Of a stretch of 37,822 bases of DNA, positions 30,373 through 37,822 are shown in pieces; the first letter of the stretch is position 1, and the number at the start of each line of letters is the position of its first letter. Both the position numbers and the translations under genes were made by a program. The stretch is from PALSA-1004 sp046715035 (GTDB lineage Bacteria; Pseudomonadota; Gammaproteobacteria; Burkholderiales; SG8-41): positions 1 through 37,822 of the forward strand of contig JBKJZR010000091.1 in assembly GCA_046715035.1 (NCBI GenBank), written 5' to 3'. The notes under the pieces were generated by a model. It searched no databases, had not been told where the DNA came from, and saw only the letters and a program-made list of their open reading frames with translations.

Positions 30373-31905
30373 ATGGCATTCGACGACTTGCTGAACGACC
30401 TCGAGCGCAGGCGCGTGAAAGCGCTCGCCATGGGCGGGCCCGGGAAACTCGAAAAACGCCGCGCTGCGGGCGTCCTCAATGCGCGCGAGCGCATCGCCTA
30501 TCTGTTCGACGACGGCAGTTTCATCGAGTCCGGCCTGTTCGCTACGTCCGCCTACCCCGGCGCGGGCGACAAGAGTCCCGGCGACGGCAAGCTGACGGGT
30601 TACGGCAAGATCCACGGCCGCGATGCCGCGTGCGTCGCCAACGATTTCACCGTGATGGGCGCGTCTTCGGCGGCGACCAACATGAAGAAGATCGGCCAGA
30701 TGAAGCGCGCCGCCGCCTCCCGCGGCATGCCGCTCGTGTTCCTCGGAGAATCCTCGGGGGCCCGCCTGCCCGACAACATGGGTGCGCGCGGCATGGGCTC
30801 GCTGCTGGCGAATGACCCGCAGCAGTATCTCCGGCAGCGGGAGTCCCCCTGGGTATCCGCCGCGCTCGGGCTGTGTTACGGCTCGTCGACGTGGTACTGC
30901 TGCCTGGCCGATTTCAACGTGATGCGCAAAGGCGCGATCATCGCGGTGTCGAGCTCGCTGCTCGCTTCACTCGCCATGAACGATCCGGTCGACGCCGAGG
31001 AACTCGGTGGCTGGCGCGTTCACGCCGAGGTGACGGGACTCGCGGACCAGGTGGTCGACTGTGACGAAGCCGCGCTCGACGCCATCAAGACTTTTCTTGC
31101 CTACCTCCCGGGCCACAACCAGGAGGTCCCGCCTGTGCGGCCGGTTCCTGCCGGTTCGGACACCGCGTGCGCGAACATCCTCGATCTGCTGCCGGAAAGC
31201 CGCACGCAGGTCTACGACATGCGCAGGATGCTGCAGGCAGTCGCCGACCGCGAGAGCTATTTCGAGCTGAAGGCGCGCTTCGGCAAAGCCGGCGTCACCG
31301 CGCTCGCGCGCCTCGGCGGCAAGACGGTGGGGTTGATCGCCAACAATCCCTTGTACAAAGGCGGCGCGCTCGATGCCGATGCGTGCGACAAGATCATCAG
31401 CTTTCTCGTGTTGTGCGATTCCTACAATATTCCGATCGTGATGTTCGTCGACACGCCCGGGTTCGCGATCGGGGTCGAGGCCGAGCGCAAGCGCGCGCCC
31501 GGCAAGATCATGAATTTCATGAATGCGCTGGCGCTCGTCTCAGTGCCGAAACTGACGGTGCTGGTACGCAAGAGCTACGGGCAGGCGTATATCAACATGG
31601 GCGGCGGCCGCAATTCGGATGAATTCGTCGCCTGGCCGACTGCGGAAGTGAGCTTCATGGATCCGTCCTACGCGGTCACTGTGGTGCACGGTCTCAAGCC
31701 CGGCGACCCCGACTTCGACGCCAGGCTGCTCGACATGCGCAAGGACAGCTCGGTCTACGACATCGCGTCGATCTATGCCGTGCAGGATGTGATTCGGCCC
31801 GAGCAGACGCGCGACTACCTGATCCGCATGCTCGAGGTGCACCAACTGCGCCAGACCAGGGGCGTCGGCAAGCACCTGCTGGCCACGTGGCCGACGAGTT
31901 TTTGA
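30373..31905 (+). CDS. Acyl-CoA carboxylase carboxyltransferase subunit
   Basis: A 510-residue protein of the biotin-dependent carboxyltransferase family (propionyl-CoA/methylcrotonyl-CoA carboxylase beta type). The N-terminal crotonase-like half has LNARERIAYLFDDGSFIESG and the oxyanion region LGESSGARLPDNMG. The C-terminal half has GLIANNPLYKGGALDADACD and FVDTPGFAIGVEAE, the second acyl/biotin site. The family transfers CO2 between carboxybiotin and an acyl-CoA, as carboxylase or decarboxylase. It lies 15 bp after the CoA-transferase and is followed by a second, divergent carboxyltransferase gene. Biotin carboxylase and biotin carrier genes are not in the window, so the holoenzyme partner is unknown. 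Confidence 0.92.
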   Translation: MAFDDLLNDLERRRVKALAMGGPGKLEKRRAAGVLNARERIAYLFDDGSFIESGLFATSAYPGAGDKSPGDGKLTGYGKIHGRDAACVANDFTVMGASSAATNMKKIGQMKRAAASRGMPLVFLGESSGARLPDNMGARGMGSLLANDPQQYLRQRESPWVSAALGLCYGSSTWYCCLADFNVMRKGAIIAVSSSLLASLAMNDPVDAEELGGWRVHAEVTGLADQVVDCDEAALDAIKTFLAYLPGHNQEVPPVRPVPAGSDTACANILDLLPESRTQVYDMRRMLQAVADRESYFELKARFGKAGVTALARLGGKTVGLIANNPLYKGGALDADACDKIISFLVLCDSYNIPIVMFVDTPGFAIGVEAERKRAPGKIMNFMNALALVSVPKLTVLVRKSYGQAYINMGGGRNSDEFVAWPTAEVSFMDPSYAVTVVHGLKPGDPDFDARLLDMRKDSSVYDIASIYAVQDVIRPEQTRDYLIRMLEVHQLRQTRGVGKHLLATWPTSF

Positions 31906-31940
31906 TCGAGGTCGAGCGCCATGGAAACGCAAATTGAAGC

Positions 31941-32020
31941 CGCGGATAAACGCAGATGAACACGGATAGCATCGATGAACAGGATTTTCGTTTTGACTTT
32001 ATCTGCGTGTAACTGTGTTG
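31941..32020. repeat. Degenerate GCGGAT/CGCAGATGAA-type intergenic repeat
   Basis: CGCGGATAAACGCAGATGAA (31941-31960) and TTTATCTGCG (31998-32007) are arms of an imperfect inverted repeat; the inner 10-mers match at nine positions. The wording resembles the dispersed CCGCAGATGAACGCAGATAA family common in betaproteobacterial intergenic DNA. It fills most of the 152-bp gap between the two carboxyltransferase genes. Confidence 0.55.
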
Positions 32021-32057
32021 AACGGTGGCTGCAGTCGTTTGTTTTGAGTAGCAAACC

Positions 32058-33620
32058 ATGACCTGGAAACCGGAAGCCGACGAACTTCAGCAGCGCTATC
32101 GCTGGGCCGAGTCTTTGGGCGGAGAAAAATCGGTCAAACGTCATCACGAGCAGGGCCGGCTGACCGTGCGCGAGCGCATTGCGGAATTGCTCGACACCGG
32201 CTCTTTCCAGGAAGTCGGCAAGCTGACCGGCAAAGCCAACTACGTCGATGGCGATCTCAGCAAGGTCGTCCCGGCCCCGTATGTCATGGGACTGGGCACC
32301 ATCGCCGGCCGGCAGGTCGCGATCGGCGGCGAGGATTTCACCGTGCGCGGCGGCACGAGCTCGGGAAGCACCCGGCGCAAAGGCGGCCAGGGCGGCTTCG
32401 TCGAAGACCTCGCGCACGAGTATCGCATTCCGCTCGTCAACCTTATCGACGGCGCTGGCGGCACGGTGACGTCTGCGACGACGCGGGGCTATACGGTATT
32501 TCCGGGGGTGCATGGCTTCGAGCGCTCGGTGGAGCTGCTCGGCGAAGTCCCGGTCATCAGCGCGGTGCTGGGCAGCGCCGCCGGAGGTCCCGCGGGACGC
32601 GCGATCCTCTCGCACTGGTCCGTGATGGTCAAAGGCACGAGCCAGATTTTTGCCGCCGGCCCGCCGGTCGTCGAACGCTCGCTGGGCGAGAAGATCGACA
32701 AGGAAACGCTCGGTGGGGCGCACGTCGCCGTGGACGTCGCCGGAACGGTCGATAACGTCGTCGACACGGAAGCGGCGTGCTTCACTTCGATCAAGCGCGT
32801 GCTGTCGTATCTGCCGCAGAACGTATGGCAGCTGCCGCCCGCCGTGCCGTGCACCGATCCCCCCGACCGGCGCGACGAGCGGCTGTTAAGCATCGTGCCT
32901 CGCGAGCGGCGCGTGGCCTACGACATGAAAAAGCTGATCGCGATGATCGTCGATCGCGATTCAATATTCGAGATTCAGCCCTCCTTCGGCCGTGCCGTAA
33001 TCACCTGTCTCACGCGTATGGATGGCAAAGTCGTGGGCGTGATCGCCAACAATCCGCTCGTCTACGGCGGGGCGATGGACGTCAAAGCAGCAAAGAAGCA
33101 GACGCATTTCATGGAAATGTGCGACACCTTCCACATTCCGCTCATATTTCTGGTCGATGTCCCGGGTTTCATGGTCGGCACGCAGGCAGAGATGGCCGCA
33201 ACCCTGCGCGAAGGCATGCGCGCGGTCTACGTCGGGTTGCAGCTGACCGTGCCGATGCTGACGGTCGTCATTCGCAAGTGCTACGGCATGGCGGGCATGG
33301 GCACCACCGACAAGAACGGGCTCGACCTGAAGATCGCGTGGCCGTCCGCCGAATGGGGCTCGCTGCCGATCGAAGGCGGCGTGGCAGCCGCTTACCGGCG
33401 TGAAATCGAGGCGGCCCCGGACCCGCAGCAGCGCGTGCGTGAGATCGAAGCCGAGCTGCGCAGATTTGCGTCGCCCATCCTCACCGCAGAAGCGTTCGCA
33501 GTCGAAGACGTCATCGATCCCCGGGATACCCGGCCGTATCTGTGCCGCTTTATCAATGCCATGCAGCAGCGGCTCGCGACCAGCGTCGGTCCGAAGTACA
33601 AATCGGGAGTGCGGCCTTAA
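32058..33620 (+). CDS. Acyl-CoA carboxylase carboxyltransferase subunit (second paralogue)
   Basis: A 520-residue biotin-dependent carboxyltransferase. The N-terminal half has RLTVRERIAELLDTGSFQEVG, FTVRGGTSSGSTRRKGGQGG and LIDGAGGTVTSATTRG, where GAGG takes the place of the SGGAR oxyanion motif. The C-terminal half has GVIANNPLVYGGAMDVKAAK and LVDVPGFMVGTQAEM, then CYGMAGMGTTDKNGLDLKIA. It is clearly different from the upstream paralogue (SSGAR, TPGFAIG), so the two may form a heteromeric transferase or act on different acyl-CoAs. The ATG lacks a good Shine-Dalgarno and follows a repeat-bearing 152-bp gap. It is convergent with rfbD, 25 bp away. Confidence 0.92.
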   Translation: MTWKPEADELQQRYRWAESLGGEKSVKRHHEQGRLTVRERIAELLDTGSFQEVGKLTGKANYVDGDLSKVVPAPYVMGLGTIAGRQVAIGGEDFTVRGGTSSGSTRRKGGQGGFVEDLAHEYRIPLVNLIDGAGGTVTSATTRGYTVFPGVHGFERSVELLGEVPVISAVLGSAAGGPAGRAILSHWSVMVKGTSQIFAAGPPVVERSLGEKIDKETLGGAHVAVDVAGTVDNVVDTEAACFTSIKRVLSYLPQNVWQLPPAVPCTDPPDRRDERLLSIVPRERRVAYDMKKLIAMIVDRDSIFEIQPSFGRAVITCLTRMDGKVVGVIANNPLVYGGAMDVKAAKKQTHFMEMCDTFHIPLIFLVDVPGFMVGTQAEMAATLREGMRAVYVGLQLTVPMLTVVIRKCYGMAGMGTTDKNGLDLKIAWPSAEWGSLPIEGGVAAAYRREIEAAPDPQQRVREIEAELRRFASPILTAEAFAVEDVIDPRDTRPYLCRFINAMQQRLATSVGPKYKSGVRP

Positions 33621-33645
33621 AGCGACACAGGGCGGCGAAGCAGCT

Positions 33646-34548
33646 TCAGGCGGGCGCGGCTTTCAGGCGCTGGCCGTACAACTCCTCGACGCACAAGCGC
33701 AGACCCCGCTGCCAGTCCGGCATTTGCAAGCCGAAATCGCGCTCGAGCCTGGCATGCGACAGCACCGAATTGCGCGGCCGCCGCGCCGGCGTCGGGTATT
33801 GCGCGGCCGGAATGGGCGCGAGCTTCGACGCATGCAGCCGCTGCTCCGCGTGCGCTGGCTGCACTTCCAGTATCGCGCGCGCGAAACCGTACCACGACGT
33901 GTGCCCGCCTGCCGTGAGGTTGCAGACGCCATGGGTGTATTCACTCGGGAGACCGCGCGCGACGAGCAGCGCCGTCGCCTGCGCGATCATGCGGCTCCAG
34001 CTCGGCGCGCCGACCTGGTCGTCGACGACGGAAAGCGTATCGCGCTCCTTCGCCAGTCTCACGATCGTCGATAGAAAGTTGCTGCCGCGCGCGCCGTAGA
34101 CCCAGCTCGTGCGCAGGATCAGGTGCCGCGCTCCGGATTCCTGGATCGCCCGCTCTCCGGCCAGTTTGGAAGCGCCGTATACATTCAGCGGCCGGGGCGT
34201 ATCCGACTCGAGATAAGGCCCGGCCTTCTCGCCGTCGAATACATAGTCGGTCGAATAATGGATCAGCGCGGCGTCAATGCGCTTCGCCTCTTCCGCGATT
34301 ATCCCGGGCGTGACCGCGTTGATTCGGTGCGCGAGCTCGCGCTCGGATTCCGCCCGGTCCACCGCGGTGTACGCAGCGGCATTGACAATCAGATTCGGCT
34401 TCGCGTCGCGTATCGTGCGCCGTACGGAATCCGCATCGCCCAGGTCCAGTTCGGAGCGGTCGATCGCGATCAGCTCGCCGAGCGGCGCCAGGGTGCGCTG
34501 CAGCTCCCAGCCAATCTGGCCTTGCGCGCCGGTCACGAGCATTTTCAT
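33646..34548 (-). CDS. rfbD: dTDP-4-dehydrorhamnose reductase
   Basis: A 300-residue short-chain dehydrogenase/reductase starting MKMLVTGAQGQIGWELQRTL, with the nucleotide-binding GxxGxxG. NAAAYTAVDRAES and STDYVFDGE are RmlD signatures, and YGASKLAGE carries the catalytic Tyr-x-x-x-Lys. LRTSWVYG is also typical. It performs the last step of dTDP-L-rhamnose synthesis in the cytoplasm, reducing the 4-keto group with NAD(P)H. The ATG overlaps the rfbC stop (TGATG), so it is translationally coupled and is last in the rfbBACD operon. It ends 25 bp from the convergent carboxyltransferase gene. Confidence 0.96.
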   Translation of the reverse strand: MKMLVTGAQGQIGWELQRTLAPLGELIAIDRSELDLGDADSVRRTIRDAKPNLIVNAAAYTAVDRAESERELAHRINAVTPGIIAEEAKRIDAALIHYSTDYVFDGEKAGPYLESDTPRPLNVYGASKLAGERAIQESGARHLILRTSWVYGARGSNFLSTIVRLAKERDTLSVVDDQVGAPSWSRMIAQATALLVARGLPSEYTHGVCNLTAGGHTSWYGFARAILEVQPAHAEQRLHASKLAPIPAAQYPTPARRPRNSVLSHARLERDFGLQMPDWQRGLRLCVEELYGQRLKAAPA

Positions 34549-35092
34549 CAGGCGTAAACCTCGGCATCTTTCAACCGCGTGCCGGCTCTGTCCTTCGCCG
34601 ACAACTGCGGCTCCGACGAAAGCGGCCACGCGATCGCCAGGTCGGGGTCGTTCCAGGCGATGCTGCGCTCGAACTCGGGGGACCAGTAATCGGTGGTCTT
34701 GTAGAGAAACTCGGCATGGTCCGACACCACCACGAACCCGTGCGCGAAACCGGCGGGAATCCAGGCGATACGCCTGTTCTCGGCGGAAATCCTGAGCGCG
34801 ACGTGGCGCCCGAACGTCGGCGAGTTCCTGCGGATGTCCAGGGCGACGTCGAACACTTCGCCGGCGATGACGCGGACGAGCTTGCCCTGCGCGTGCTGAA
34901 GCTGGTAGTGCAGTCCGCGCAGCACGCCACGCGCGGAGCGCGAGTGATTGTCCTGCACGAAGTCGGTTTCCACGCCGGTCGCCGCGGCGAACGCCCGCCG
35001 GTTGAAGCTCTCGTAGAAGAAGCCGCGCTCGTCGCCGAAGACTTTCGGCTCGAGGATGAGCACGTCCGGGATCGCAGTGGCCACGACGTTCA

Positions 35093-35093
<1 letters not shown>
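34548..35093 (-). CDS. rfbC: dTDP-4-dehydrorhamnose 3,5-epimerase
   Basis: A 181-residue RmlC cupin enzyme. Landmarks are PKVFGDERGFFYESFN, FVQDNHSRSARGVLRGLHYQ with the catalytic histidine, GKLVRVIAGEVFDVALDIR, and IPAGFAHGFVV followed by YKTTDYWSPE. It epimerises C3 and C5 of dTDP-4-keto-6-deoxyglucose, the third step toward dTDP-L-rhamnose. Start and stop codons both overlap neighbours (TGATG with rfbA upstream and with rfbD downstream), showing strict coupling in the operon. The length is typical of the family (about 180-185). Confidence 0.97.
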
Positions 35094-35964
<871 letters not shown>

Positions 35965-35968
<4 letters not shown>

Positions 35969-37032
35969 GCGGACTCCCGCGCGGCATAGTTCGTCTCGAC
36001 CCAGCCGCGGTAGCTGCCGCTGGTTACGTCGCGCACCCACGCGTCGTTGCTCAGGTACCAGCCGACGGTTCTGCTGAGGCCGGAAGCGAAATTCTCGCGC
36101 GGTTGCCAGCTCAGCTCGCGCGCTATCTTGCGGGCGTCGATCGCGTAGCGCTGGTCATGCCCGGGGCGATCCTTGACGAAAGTAATCAGCTCGGCGTAGT
36201 TGCCGCGCTCGCGCGGCCGCGCCTCGTCGAGCAGCGCGCAGATCGTGCGTACGACATCGAGGTTGGTGATTTCGTTGTTGCCGCCGATGTTATACGTCTC
36301 GCCGACGCGTCCGTGCGCGAGCACGGCGCGTATCGCGCTGCAGTGATCACCCACGTACAGCCAGTCGCGCACATTCATGCCGTCGCCGTACACCGGCAGC
36401 GGTTTGGCAGCGAGCGCGTTGTGGATGACGAGCGGAATCAGCTTTTCCGGAAACTGATACGGCCCGTAGTTGTTTGAGCAGTTCGTCGTCAGCGTCGGCA
36501 GGCCATACGTATGGTGGTAGGCGCGCACCAGATGGTCCGCGCCAGCCTTGGAGGCGCTGTAAGGGCTGTTCGGCGCATAGGGGTTGCGCTCGGTGAACGG
36601 CGGATCATCGGGCTGCAGCGAGCCGTACACCTCGTCGGTCGACACGTGCAGGTAGCGAAACGCACCGCGCTCGCCATCGGGCAGGCCGCCCCAATAGGCG
36701 CGCGCTTCCTCCAGCAGGCTCAATGTCCCGACTATATTGGTCTCGATGAACTCGCCCGGACCGTGGATCGAGCGATCGACGTGGCTCTCGGCGGCGAAGT
36801 GTACGATCGCGCGAGGTTTGTGCTCCGCAAGCAATCGGCCGACGAGCGCGCGGTCGTTGATATCGCTGCGCGCGAAGATGTGCCGCGCGTCGCTCGCCAA
36901 CGTCGCCAGATTGCCGAGATTGCCGGCATACGTGAGCTTGTCGAGATTGACGACCGGCGAACCTTCGGCTGCCACCCAATCGAGAATAAAATTCGCGCCG
37001 ATGAAACCAGCACCCCCCGTGACGAGAATCAT
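35965..37032 (-). CDS. rfbB: dTDP-glucose 4,6-dehydratase
   Basis: A 355-residue extended SDR enzyme. MILVTGGAGFIGANFI contains GxxGxxG (residues 6-12), HVSTDEVYGS carries the catalytic Thr-Asp-Glu (132-134), and Y158-SAS-K162 is the SDR pair. FAAESHVDRSI and NNYGPYQFPEKLIPLVI are RmlB signatures. It forms dTDP-4-keto-6-deoxyglucose with bound NAD. The ATG at 37032 puts the fold at residue 1, as in E. coli RfbB, with GGTGGAG just upstream; an ATG at 37044 would add four residues. It is first of the operon. The adjoining intergenic region (37045-37244) contains CATAAT-like hexamers but no confident promoter. Confidence 0.97.
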
Positions 37033-37244
37033 GCGCTCCACCATTGCATCGGTTTTGAAAAGCAGGACAGATCAGAACGATTTGCTGACAGGCGAGTCTG
37101 CGCATAATATCCGGAATCCTCAGTGCGGCATATCAGGGGCAGCAATGCAGCATGCGACGCGACCCGCCGCGACCTCGCTGCCGTTTTTCGCATAAGACTA
37201 AATTCTTCACGATCTTTGTTGTTCACTATCCAGGAGGCGACAAG

Positions 37245-37822
37245 ATGCACAAACTAACGTCGATGCTTGGGCTGATCGCAGCAGCGATCGGATTGGCCAC
37301 CCTGCCCGCCCGTGCCGCCGAGGTTCCCGAGCTGAAAATCGCGCAACAGTTCGGTATCGGCTACCTGCCGCTGACGGTCATGAAGGCCAACGGCCTCGTC
37401 GAGAAGCATCTAAAGGCGGCGGGACTGACTACCAAGGTGTCCTGGCTGGTGCTCGGATCGGGCCAGCCGATGAACGACGCTCTGCTCTCGGGCAGCCTGC
37501 ACGTGGCCTCGGGCGGTGTCGCGCCTTTCCTGATCCTGTGGGACCGCACGCGCGGCACCCTCAATGTCAAAGCGGTGGCGGCGTTATCTTCGATGCCCAT
37601 GTATCTCGTCACCAACAATCCGAACGTGAAAACGATCAGGGATTTCACCGAAACCGACCGCATCTCGATGGCGGGCGCGGGCACTTCGATCCAGACCATC
37701 GTACTGCAGATGGCAGCGGCCCGCGAGTTCGGCGAGGCGAACTACAACAAATTCAGCACGCTCTCCCGTAATCTGTCGCATCCCGACGGCCTGGCCGCCT
37801 TCCTCTCCGGCAAGGAAATTAC
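37245..37822 (+). CDS. NMT1/SsuA-like ABC substrate-binding protein, cut by window edge
   Basis: The visible 192 codons begin MHKLTSMLGLIAAAIGLATL with cleavage near ARA-A. They continue as LKIAQQFGIGYLPLTVMKAN, LGSGQPMNDALLSGSLHVAS and NPNVKTIRDFTETDRISMAG, closely following the protein at 27596-28597 segment by segment. AGGAGG lies seven bases before the ATG. The 3' end is outside the window. It would bind a small organic ligand in the periplasm for an ABC importer; ATPase and permease genes could follow beyond the edge. It is divergent from rfbB with 212 bp between them. Confidence 0.9.
   Translation, partial: MHKLTSMLGLIAAAIGLATLPARAAEVPELKIAQQFGIGYLPLTVMKANGLVEKHLKAAGLTTKVSWLVLGSGQPMNDALLSGSLHVASGGVAPFLILWDRTRGTLNVKAVAALSSMPMYLVTNNPNVKTIRDFTETDRISMAGAGTSIQTIVLQMAAAREFGEANYNKFSTLSRNLSHPDGLAAFLSGKEI

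Noticed and set aside
31941..32020. Inverted repeat considered as an attachment site or insertion-sequence end
   Set aside because: There is no transposase or target-site duplication, and the wording matches a known class of dispersed intergenic repeats.

Overview
This is a GC-rich, gene-dense bacterial window, most likely from a betaproteobacterium of the order Burkholderiales, possibly an uncultivated lineage. The main reason is the number of Bug/TctC-type periplasmic solute-binding proteins: ten intact genes plus two decayed relics, an expansion known from Bordetella, Cupriavidus and Comamonadaceae. No rRNA, tRNA, CRISPR array, transposase or phage gene was seen.

Layout. (1) 1-4730, minus strand: a run reading Bug protein, CoA-transferase, Bug protein, M19-type dipeptidase, DUF5943-like protein (cut by the left edge). 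The last two resemble the PA5396/PA5397 pair beside dimethylglycine catabolism genes in Pseudomonas. (2) 5051-6309, minus: a small membrane protein followed by a Bug gene. (3) 6410-13643: an MFS transporter, a PrpF-like isomerase divergent from a class II aldolase-Bug pair, a second MFS transporter and another Bug gene ending in a clear terminator. (4) 13707-24350, minus: eleven collinear genes (HemE/MtaA-like protein, aspartate dehydrogenase-like, nitroreductase, RraA-like aldolase, sulfatase, three consecutive Bug genes, beta-hydroxyacid dehydrogenase, Nudix hydrolase, metallo-beta-lactamase-fold hydrolase). This looks like a catabolic cluster of unknown substrate. (5) 24417-28850: a Bug relic, an intact Bug gene, a KKCGH-type lyase divergent from another Bug gene, an NMT1-like binding protein and a second Bug relic carrying an internal deletion. 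(6) 28851-33620, plus: a small ORF, a family III CoA-transferase and two biotin-dependent carboxyltransferase subunits, with no biotin carboxylase or carrier protein in view. (7) 33646-37032, minus: a complete rfbBACD (dTDP-L-rhamnose) operon with overlapping start and stop codons. (8) 37245-end: a second NMT1-like binding protein cut by the right edge.

Taken together, this is an accessory catabolic region. Secreted binding proteins (Bug and NMT1 types) are paired with intracellular enzymes for organic acids and CoA thioesters (CoA-transferases, carboxyltransferases, aldolases, a lyase, dehydrogenases). The membrane subunits TctA/TctB and the ABC permease/ATPase parts are absent from the window. 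The two Bug relics show that binding-protein genes have been lost here as well as gained. The rfb operon is an unrelated cell-surface module placed between catabolic genes.
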